Source of the DNA: Chamaea fasciata
Lineage: Eukaryota > Chordata > Aves > Passeriformes > Sylviidae
Assembly: GCA_029207755.1 (NCBI GenBank)
Contig: JARCOQ010000002.1
Span: 7,378,001-7,442,000, forward strand
Direction of reading: 5' to 3'
Length of the DNA stretch: 64,000 bases
The position numbers were made by a program, and so were the translations under genes. The notes beneath the pieces are model-generated. The model did not search any database. It worked only from the letters and a program-made list of their open reading frames with translations, and was not told the origin of the DNA. Positions 55,119-64,000 of this stretch are shown piece by piece; within the stretch, counting starts at the first letter, position 1; every line of letters begins with the position of its first letter.

Positions 55119-55669
55119 TTTTTTAATTGCCATTGTTTAATTCCTTTCTTTAGTTTAATTCATCCCAGAAACAAACAGGTCTCTGATTCTCTTACTTGGA
55201 GTGTAATGATATAGTTTAGGACGAAGAGTTTGGCTTGACACCTGCCCTGAAACTGGGTATTAGCCCTCAAGACTGACAAGTCATTTCACTGGCTACAAAT
55301 ATTAACAAAATTGCACTATTAACACTGACAATATTTAACCCAACTTCTTAAATAGAAATGGCTTTTGATCCCACTTTCTCCCCAAGGGTATTATTTCATA
55401 TTAAAAAAAAAAAATAACTTGGTATGTAACTTAAGACTAAAATAATAATTCCTTACACTACAATATACATAAAGGCATAATTTTGCTTAACAGTTGCCAG
55501 GGAACTATGCACGTTCCAAAACATACCAGATCCATTATATAATATCTGACTTTCAAAACAAAATACATATGTATTTCAGAGACATACCTTAACATGTTCA
55601 AAGAAAAGGTAACTCAAGCTGTAATTAAAATAAGTAGGGCAGGGCAAGCAAGACGTCTGGAATAGATTG

Positions 55670-55672
<3 letters not shown>

Positions 55673-55700
<28 letters not shown>
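55673..55700. repeat. Poly-A tract (28 A)
   Basis: Twenty-eight consecutive A after GATTGCTT. No retrocopy is recognised upstream. Confidence 0.95.
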
Positions 55701-55702
<2 letters not shown>

Positions 55703-56466
55703 AAAGCACTAAATGACAGAGCAACCACATAACCTGCACGCCAAACCAAGAAATTTTCTATTGTTATCTCCCACAGCACCATCCATGCTAAGGAACCTCA
55801 GATCAGGAAGGAAGCAACTGCTGAGGAAGTCCTGCATACAAGCCTTGTTTCTGATTAATTAGTGGAGATCACACGCCGCTGAGGTCTTCTCTGTCTCTAA
55901 CCCTCCATCACCCTCCTATCACCCTTGCTGTGTTAAACCCTGCTTCACAATCTGCTGACATCCAAGTGCTTTCAGACCCCCACTGATCTGGAGGTAGAAA
56001 ATGACTTTCTAATCCGCAGGCACCCAGCTCAGGGCAGACCTCTGGAGCACCACTGCTGCTGCTGCCCAGCTGATGAACAGAAGGCAAAGAGAACTCCCAT
56101 GCTGGGAAGAAGACACCAAACAAAACAGGTACCTGTGCTGGAGGATGTGCCCTCATTACAGACAAATGTGATAGAGACTTGACTTAGCTCTGACTGCAGC
56201 CCTTGAGAATTAAAGGCCATGCTTAGGTTACCCTAAACACAAAACCACACAGAGTCCTGCTTCCTTATATATATACAAAGCACATTACAGAAGTGGGAAA
56301 AAGAAATATTGAGGAGTCTCTCTCTGCATTTGGCTGTCTTTCTTTACAACCCTGAATTCATACAGCCAGAAGATTAAATGTCTGATGATTCAAAGACTCT
56401 CTTAGGAGTCCCAGATTGAAATGGCAACTAGTCTTACACAGGGTGTGACCTGGGACAGTCATTCAC

Positions 56467-56508
56467 AAAAAAAAAAAAAAAAACCCCAAACAAAACACAA
56501 AAACAAAA
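56467..56508. repeat. Poly-A (17 A) with A/C-rich tail
   Basis: A17 at 56467-56483 followed by CCCCAAACAAAACACAAAAA-type sequence. Confidence 0.9.
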
Positions 56509-57922
56509 CTCTCACAAGTACAATGTGATGATACTTGATGCCGTTTTGAATTATCCAAAAATAGAAAAAAAAAATCAGGCTAAACATTTAGTTTGAAGTG
56601 CCTGTGGACAGGGAAAGTAGCAAAGCTCCTGATTACGCTTTTATGAATGTTTAAAAAGTAAAATGCAGCCGTATTCCTGGAGCTATTTTGATCACAAAAA
56701 ATAGGAAATACACATGGAAGGGTAAACATTTTGCATAGTTGCACCTACTGTAAACACAGAGCAGTTGGTATGCAAAGCACCTCATATAAAAAACTTCAAT
56801 CTATCGGCTTACAGAACGAATCAAAGTACTGGGCAGGGAAGAGCTGCAATTCAAACCGAACAAAATAAAGCAAAAAAATTAAAATAAATTTTCCAGGCCT
56901 GCAGACATTTAGAACAACATTAAAATCAGGTAACCAAATAATCTCATCAGCTGGAAGAGTTTAGTCTTAGAGTCCGTGGCTAGAACTGAATTCTTAAGGA
57001 CAACAACAAAACTGAGTAAGTTGGCATTTTCTTTCCTCATTTAATGCACACTCTTCCAATGGGTGTGTATGTAGTACACCATGGAATTAAGATTTTTCTC
57101 TTTTTATTTGTACATTTTTAAGGAGTGCAGAGTCTAGTCACTAAAAGCATCTGACCCCTCTCAAAGATTTAAAAACAGCACTGCTTGATGGCATTAGATT
57201 AGGAAACTTTAATGGCTTAATTGCTCTGACATGGCTTTTGCAGTCACCAGATTTGTCATCCAGCTTGCCAAAACGGCCACAGTTTTCATTTGATCCGCAA
57301 GGTTATTATTTTTGGAACAATAGAAAATTGTAAGTGTTAGCAATCTTGCAATTTCCCATGACCTCCATTTGCATCCACAAGGACCAGGCTGACCCAAGCC
57401 TGCCTTTGATGAAGTAGTTTTGAATGCACAGAGCATGCATCTCATGAGCCTCATCAAAGGTGCAACTAGTCTGTATCCTGTTCTTTTACTAGTTCAGAGC
57501 ATCAGGTAAAAACCAACTACAACACAGCCAAGTAAGCTTTTTGGGGTAAAACACAGCGTTTATTAAATTTGCACTAGACATATTAAAACTCCTGGGATCC
57601 ACGATGCCTCTGTTCTGTGAGCACGGCCTGGCAAGTGCTAGCAGTCTCCACCAAAAGCAATCTTCAGCCTCCTCCAGCTAGAAGCTGCTAATTATGTCAG
57701 TCAGGCTAAATGCTGACTGACAGTTTTGTGCCGTGTAGTGATACTCACTCATTTTATTAGCAAAAAGAGGATCTGGAGTCAGAAGCTGAAGCACCTATTA
57801 TCCCTTTATTTCCAAAACAGCAACAGTTTACAAGCTTTCTCCCGGTGAATGAAACTCTGCTTTCACTAAACACCACTGGGATGTAGGAATGTTAACTTCC
57901 TCCTCAGAAGAGAGGGAGAAGA

Positions 57923-57953
57923 AAAAATACAAATACAAAATACAAATACAAAA
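57923..57953. repeat. (ATACAA)n-like microsatellite
   Basis: Alternating AAATAC and AAAATAC units (about five) after a GAGAA-rich stretch. It gives a chance Ile/Leu/Tyr/Phe-rich minus frame. Confidence 0.85.
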
Positions 57954-58751
57954 CACCTCACTGGTTTTGAAGTTCTCTTGCTGGATAAGCACTTCCCTTT
58001 GAGTTTCCTGGTTGCTCATCTACTCGGGCAGATTCTCAAGTGAAGTAAATTAACAGCGGCTCATTGACTTCACCAGAACTACACTCATTTACAACAGTTA
58101 AAGCTGACCTACATTAAAGCAGCATTTCACACCAAGGAAGAGCTGCCTAGAGCCAGTCGGAGCCAGGGTGTTTCCTCCTCATACTTAATCATTATATTGA
58201 ACACCCATCTTCCTCCTCTGCAAGAGCCTGCAGCCCTCTTTAGTGACAGCTCATACACAGAACCAGACATTTCGAACTGGGCAGCCCCAGCCAGCTCACA
58301 GCTGGGGAATGGCTGCACAACTGCCCTGGAAACCTCTGGGAGGGAGTGGTGCCTGTGCTTGCCAGGCTAAGTTCCAGAACTTCATTTCCAAAGTAAGCCT
58401 TATGGGTTTTGCCAGCCCTCCTCCTTTAACCAGCCTGTCTGTCTGTCTTTAACCAGCTCTCTCTGGAGCTGCTGGTTTGCTCTGACTGCTGATGTACTCT
58501 AATGAAAGGAGACTCAACCAAAGGAGTCAGAGATGACGAGGTGGGGGAAAAGAAACAAAATTCCTGTCATTCAGAAGGGAGAACTGTTAGGATACCCCTG
58601 CATCCTTGAATTTCTTCTCTACCATGCATAAATGTAACTCTGAATACTTAATCCAAACCACTAACGAAGAAAACAATCAAACCCCGCAACCACTGAAACT
58701 AAATAAAGATCTATTATAGCTGGGGAGATACACAGCAACATTCCAGGTCAG

Positions 58752-58866
58752 GTTAGAGCTCTGAGCAACCTAAGTTGAAGGTGTCCTTGCTCACTGCCGG
58801 GGGAGTTGGACCAGTGAACTTCAGGAGGTCACTTCCAACTCAAACTATTCCAGAGTTCCATGAATC
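58752..58866 (+). mobile_element. CR1 LINE 3' terminus
   Basis: CTGAGCAACCTAAGTTGAAG, GTGTCCTTGCTCACTGCCGG, GGGAGTTGGACCAGTGAACT, GTCACTTCCAACTCAAAC and TATTCCAGAGTTCCATGAAT match the final ~115 nt of CR1 in the plus orientation. It is the counterpart, in opposite orientation, of the fragment at 55017. The terminal ATTCTATGATT repeats are degraded. Confidence 0.9.
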
Positions 58867-59218
58867 ATAAGTGCAAGCAACATAAGCACTTGAACTCCCC
58901 AGCAGAAGAAAAGAGTTTTCAATGGACGTAACTAGAAACACAGAATTCTATGAAGAGGTCTCAATTTGAACCAGGGGCAAAACCAAACAACTGCCTACCT
59001 GCAGATTTTAAGGAATAGGCCCAGGGAAAGCTAGAGAGATATTACTGCACAAAGCCAAACACCACAGAATCACTCAGCAGCAACAGGCATCCCCAACAGA
59101 AGCCTATCCTTCACACTGTTCACCTTTTCCCACCAACCGGTTAAATGAAGATATGGAGGCTGCACTCAAATTTTGATATCAAATGAATACACCTTTGTCC
59201 TGGATTTGTTTTCTCCTA

Positions 59219-59270
59219 GGTTTTTGGTTTGTTTTTCTGTGGTTTTGTTGCTTTGTTTGGGGTTTTTTTA
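59219..59270. repeat. G/T-rich low-complexity tract
   Basis: GGTTTTTGGTTTGTTTTTCT, GTGGTTTTGTTGC and TTTGTTTGGGGTTTTTTT, with almost no A. Mirror image in composition of the A/C-rich tracts elsewhere. Confidence 0.85.
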
Positions 59271-60090
59271 ATTATCTTAACCTAGTTAAATCAATTCTTA
59301 TACTTACTAAGGCATGACATTGTTTACATAAGACTAAGTGCAAAACCCTGACCTCTGTATTTCCACCATGACCTCAGAGAATAGAGCCCACTCACCCTAC
59401 CCCAGTTCTTACAACTTTAATTATGTTCGACAAGGCTGCTGTGCTTTAAAGGTATCATTTACCGGGAGTAAAAGATGTTTATTTTTATTCCCGCTAATCA
59501 CTTCCCTTTTGTTTCTTTCCATTTATTCACCCTGGCTTTTGCACTCAGAATGGCTATCAGATTAGATCACTACAGACGCAGCTGAACAGCTTCTTATGCT
59601 ACTATGCAGTCCTATAAAAATCCTCATTATTTAACTTTTAGCCAATGTAAATAGAATTGATCACAGAAGTTCAAAAGAGCTTCCCAATGGCTAGGCTGTT
59701 TAGGAAATCTTTATGGGTGAGGGAGGGCAATACAGGACAGAGGACACAGACAGACCCTACCTGTCTCATTACTTACTTTTTCAACATCATAAATCAGGCT
59801 GATACCTTAAAAAAAAAAATAATTCCAGCCTCTGTATATAACTTCCCTGTCATTTGAAAATTGGTCGTTCTTTTCCCACATGCTGTTGAACTTACAGTTT
59901 CAGGAATACAACTAAGTCAGAGATTTGAGTGAAAATCCAAGTTATCAGTGCTACTTTAGAACTATCTAGAAGTAAAGCTTAAACACAGTACGAGTGTTTT
60001 ATGTGTTACTTCAACAGGTTCTTCGAATTATTTAATGACATTACAAGGAAATCTCCAATAATACATTAATGCTAAAAGTTAAGCTATAAT

Positions 60091-60146
60091 AGTTTAAAGC
60101 CATTATCATTTAGTTTATCATTATCACTTAGTTTAAAGCCATTATC
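60091..60146. repeat. 39-bp-period local duplication
   Basis: AGTTTAAAGCCATTATC occurs exactly at 60091-60107 and 60130-60146. Between them is a further partial unit (TCATTATCACTTAGTTTA), so ATTATC recurs three times in 46 bp. Probable replication slippage. Confidence 0.9.
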
Positions 60147-61097
60147 CTTTCACTTCACATTTAGATGACGAAGAGCCTAAAAAAAAGTTATTAGATTCAA
60201 TCTATTCAATGGAACTTCTAAATTGAAGTAGAAAGTATGTAGTTTTAAGTTTATAGCAAACTGCACAATATTCCCATTTTCTTTCCTTTACCACAAGCTA
60301 CTTGCTCATTAGACACAAATGGGCAGAAAACAAGAGTTTCTTTGTTTGCATACATTAACTTAAAGCTGTAAAACTCATTCAGCCAAACTTTCACCTTTAA
60401 ACCTTAACCTGATTTGTAACAACATTTGTAGCCTCTAAAATTACACTGCGTGCACCCAGACAGAGTTAATCACCCTTCACTTTTGATGCGTAGAATAAAG
60501 ATCTACCACTTAAACTTGAGCCCTTAAAAGCCTGAAGAAAACTATGTACATATCTGTGTCTTAAATCAGCAGTGAAATAACAAAACCCTACCTAGCAGCG
60601 ACCAGTTGAAAAGCAAATACAACTTCTAGCTCATCGAAGTTGTAAATAAGTGCATTTCAAGTCTCCCCAGATGAAATTCTTGCTTCCCAGCACATGCTAT
60701 TGATCAGACACCTGGTACTCCTTGGAAAAAGGACAGGACACAGGGAAAGGTCTGGCTTTATTTTTCTGTGTAATTTAAAACTTTGTGGGGAATTTAAAAA
60801 AAAAAATAGTAGAGATATGAAAATAACATGTTCTAAAACCTGATGAACTTACCAACATTTCAAATTTAGAATATACTATGGCTCCCTTCAAATACTGCCT
60901 AGAAGGAAACAGATTGTATTCATTTTCCAAACTGACAGTTGAGTATTTTTGCTATCTAAAAAATCACAACTATGGAAAAGAAACTCTTGGATTTTATCTA
61001 TTATACTTACCTAAACACAACAACAACAAGTATATTGTACAGCACAGGAAAATTCCAAACCAGAAATGTTTTGAAAAAACTGTCAAACAGAAACATT

Positions 61098-61136
61098 AAA
61101 AAAAAAAAAAAAATTTAAAAAAAAAAAAAAAAAAAA
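61098..61136. repeat. A16-TTT-A20 tract
   Basis: Sixteen A, three T, then twenty A, followed by an A/C-rich tail (CAACAACAAAAAAAACCC). Confidence 0.95.
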
Positions 61137-61634
61137 CAACAACAAAAAAAACCCTAACAAACCAGACAAAACTGAGAAGCTATAACAAAAAAACAGTCTG
61201 GCTGTTCTGGGAGCAGGGGAACGATTGGCTACCAGGTAAGACACCAACAGCACCAACAACACACAAGAAATTCAATCTTACAATCAATGCAAAAAGAGAA
61301 CCTAAATCACAGAACTTGATAAGCCTTTAAATGCTTCTTATTTTTCTAAGTTGAGAAGAACAATTAGCAATCATCTCTTTTTTTCCCCACTGTTAAGTTT
61401 TCTATGTAACATCAAGTAGAATGACACAAAATTTGAGCTTCTGCAAAGTAAGATAAAAACTGACATCAATAGTTAAATCTCCTTTGACTTTAAGTGGCCG
61501 AGATCTCATCCAGATTTTATTTTATTTCCTCAGGTCACAAAAGGAATGAGCTGCTGCTACTCTTTCATTTACACTAATACAGAAGAGGGAGCTATTTTTA
61601 TTCTCTTTTTATTACTGCTTTAAAGGAGAAAAAG

Positions 61635-61651
61635 AAAAAAAAAAAAAAAAA
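61635..61651. repeat. Poly-A tract (17 A)
   Basis: Seventeen consecutive A after GGAGAAAAAG. Confidence 0.95.
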
Positions 61652-62317
61652 GGAATCCTCAATTTGAGACAAGTTTTAACGAGTACGATAAAGTCTGCAC
61701 ACATAATGCACTGGGTGGAGTAAAAGCCCTCAGCAACACTGCACAGAGCCAATAATGGACTTGTCGCCAACACCCTGTGATTTCATGACTGCCAGAACAA
61801 AAACAAACGCCACGTTCAGCTCGTTGCAAAGAAAGGGACTCATTAACTTGATGTGGCTTTTCACTTGACCTTAGTAAGGTGAGTAAAATAAAATTTCATT
61901 TTATGAGATTCAAAATGATCAGCTGCATGCCTACAGGAATTGTGACGAAATGACCGCGTGAAATTACTAACTCTGTTTAATTCTAATTATTACTAGACTG
62001 TAGGTCATTGAATTTCTAGCTGAAAGGTTGCTGCTTTCCCTACTGTAATAAGGTAACAGAAAAACAAACTCTAAGTGTCTTGCTGGAAACTGATGTAAAA
62101 TAAAATGTAAATTTCTTTCAAAGACTTAACTATCAATTCTGAAGACACAATCTCAATGCAGACTTTAAGCCAATCTTTTTGGAATAATAATTGACTTCAT
62201 AGACATTTAAATAGTTATTTCCCCATATAAAATTTCAGTTGTTATTCAAAAATCAAACAAACATTCACATCTATCAATAAACCTTATAATCAGAGAATTC
62301 GAAAAAACTACAAACAT

Positions 62318-62385
62318 CCCCCCCCCCCCAGAAAACCCCCACAAAACAAACAAAACAAACAAAAACCCAAACAAACAAAACAACC
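62318..62385. repeat. C12 run followed by (CAAA)n-like repeat
   Basis: Twelve C (62318-62329), AGAAAA, five C, then ACAAAACAAACAAAACAAAC and further CAAA/CAAAA units to 62385. It creates a Phe/Leu/Gly-rich minus frame that is not a gene. Confidence 0.9.
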
Positions 62386-64000
62386 TCAAAAGTTGCCTGT
62401 GAAAATAACCTTCACTCCTTCTGGTCACAACATTAAGGTCACCTGCCCTATCTTGGCTGTCCCAGCAAATGCAGGCGGAAAATAAAAGAAATCCCCATCT
62501 AACATGAAGCACTGGAGGGTGGATAAGGATTAAAAATTCTCCTTCCACGTAACAGTCATGGGAACCACATTACAGTATGAATGAGAAAGATGCAAACCTT
62601 TCGCTTTTAAAAAAATAAATCCTTCTTATTTTCTGTTGAATACACCACCATCCCCTCCCCAAATAAAAGCAAGATAGCCACTAAATAAGTTTAAAAAATT
62701 TAAAAAAATATCCAGAAGCCAAAACTGTTGTGAGCAGAGATTTTACAGCAGCGCATTTTAAGGAACTTCATCTCCTAGCAGGTAGAAATTAAAGTGGAAT
62801 ACTATTGTAGCTTCAAAGCAATAATACCTTATTCTAGCTCCCTTCTATTTTCTGCCTATATGAACTTGCTCTGGAAAGGTCAATCATTAATAGCTCCATT
62901 AATGATGCCACTATTTGTTTCTTTTCACAGTTCTGAAGGAAAAAATCTAACACACGAGCACACACTTCAATGGCTTCTGTATCTGCTCCACTAAAAACTT
63001 GAAAGTAAACAGAAGTGTGCTCATATCAGTACCGTAATCCTCCTACAGAGTAACAGCCTTTGAACATTTTGAACATTTATTCCTGATATGACACCAAGCT
63101 ACATCACCATTCAGCTCAGCAGCTGCCAGAATCACGCCCAAGGAAAGTTAAAGCGCTCACTACGCCTCTGAGCTTGTTTCACTTTGTGTGCTTCAATATT
63201 TGCTTTCCCCACAGGTAACACAGATTAACATTCACTAATGGGAGAGAAAACAGAAATCACTATTTTCTGAAGTTTTCTATCAAGCAAAGCATACACCAGC
63301 AGCAAAATCCCATCCTTCACACTCCTTCCCATTTCAAGGCCTGCATTGAAAAGTCACAAAATGCTCCTCAAAACAATTACTCAGAAGTCTATCTCTTAGC
63401 TTCTAAGCTTAACAGCACCTCTTAACAGACCCCTCCTTGTATCAAAAGGTAAGGAAGGCTTCATTCTGCCCTCTGTATCAAAGAGGTAAATAAAAAAAAT
63501 GGTTCCTTCTTTCTGCATTGCATCTACTTTTAAATGTCTCCTTTTAATTTTTAAAGGCTGTATAACCTGAGCAACGAGCCTCATTAATCACTACTGAATG
63601 ATTTAACCCAGCTATTCAGTTCCAGATGCCACTCGGTGCTAGAGATATGCTAATTCCTTCCAAGCTTCACCTCCTCTCGCAGTTGAAACCATAATTTTCC
63701 ACATGGTGAGGACAGGATTTTACTCCATGCACGGGGCCTCCTGCCAATCACTTTTATGACTAGCGCAGCGCAAGTTTCATTCCATAGTTACATCAGACCT
63801 TTTTGTCCAACCTGTTCACTATAAACATCCTCTCCCCTGCATTCTGCTGCCACAGCACCACAGCCCCAAACCCTACCCTCTCCTGTGCCAACTCCCGCTT
63901 TGGGGAGCAAAAAGTAAAACAGTTTGTTACTATCCCTACTTATCTTGATTCCTCACGCTACTTTAAATTTTTTGTTTTCCCCTTTATCACCTCCTACCAT

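Larger units (their letters stand above)
55119..58751. other. Intronic DNA, no gene recognised
   Basis: Includes A28 (55673-55700), A17 with an A/C tail (56467-56508), an ATACAA repeat (57923-57953), and a moderately GC-richer stretch near 55860-56220 with short frames but no domain. A block at about 57185-57330 is unique sequence with mixed motifs that could be conserved non-coding DNA, but nothing in it is diagnostic. Confidence 0.65.
58867..64000. other. Intronic DNA at the right edge, no gene recognised
   Basis: Right end of the window. Contains a G/T-rich tract (59219-59270), a local duplication (60091-60146), poly-A tracts (61098-61136 and 61635-61651) and C12 plus (CAAA)n at 62318-62385. 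The final 350 bp are slightly GC-richer but show no exon. No upstream ROBO1 exon or promoter is seen, so the gene most likely continues beyond 64000. Confidence 0.65.

Noticed and set aside
55673..55700. Poly-A tract as the tail of a processed pseudogene
   Set aside because: No recognisable coding or RNA gene sequence upstream and no target-site duplication noticed. The same holds for the A tracts at 6682, 8794, 17584 and 33208.

Overview
This window is vertebrate nuclear DNA, most likely avian. The repeats I can recognise are all fragments of the CR1 LINE family, in the divergent, 5'-truncated forms typical of bird genomes. I see no mammalian SINEs. The DNA is AT-rich, repeat-poor and almost free of coding sequence, as expected for the inside of a very large gene. 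I cannot name the species.

The one coding feature I can defend is a 327-nt exon on the minus strand at 29934-30260. It encodes the first immunoglobulin domain of the axon-guidance receptor ROBO1. It has a branch-point-like CTAAC, a TTGCAG acceptor and an A|GTAAGT donor, all in the correct frame. Paralogue-specific residues favour ROBO1 over ROBO2. Because the gene runs on the minus strand, about 34 kb of upstream intron lies to the right (30261-64000) and about 30 kb of downstream intron lies to the left (1-29933). I looked for the neighbouring ROBO1 exons (leader or alternative N-terminus, and the start of Ig2) and did not find them.

Left intron: a degraded CR1 (3281-3640, minus), a CR1 3' end (11659-11752, plus), a short CR1 piece (20021-20125, minus), several poly-A or A/C-rich tracts, a G-quadruplex-like purine block at 23126-23160, and a 33-bp-period AT duplication at 22799-22855. 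Right intron: two CR1 copies with complementary internal deletions (39905-40335 and 49466-49963, minus), a decayed CR1 ORF2 with endonuclease-end and reverse-transcriptase segments (about 44480-45870, plus), two CR1 terminal fragments (55017-55118 minus, 58752-58866 plus), a 44-A homopolymer (33208-33251), an unusually good hairpin (39306-39364), and a homeodomain-site-rich block that could be an intronic enhancer (about 43040-43235).

I found no RNA gene, CRISPR array, complete mobile element or second protein-coding gene. Most other open frames are chance frames in AT-rich or simple-repeat DNA, or lie antisense to the exon or to CR1. I see no convincing new biological system. The items worth checking are possible regulatory elements inside a long neuronal-gene intron.
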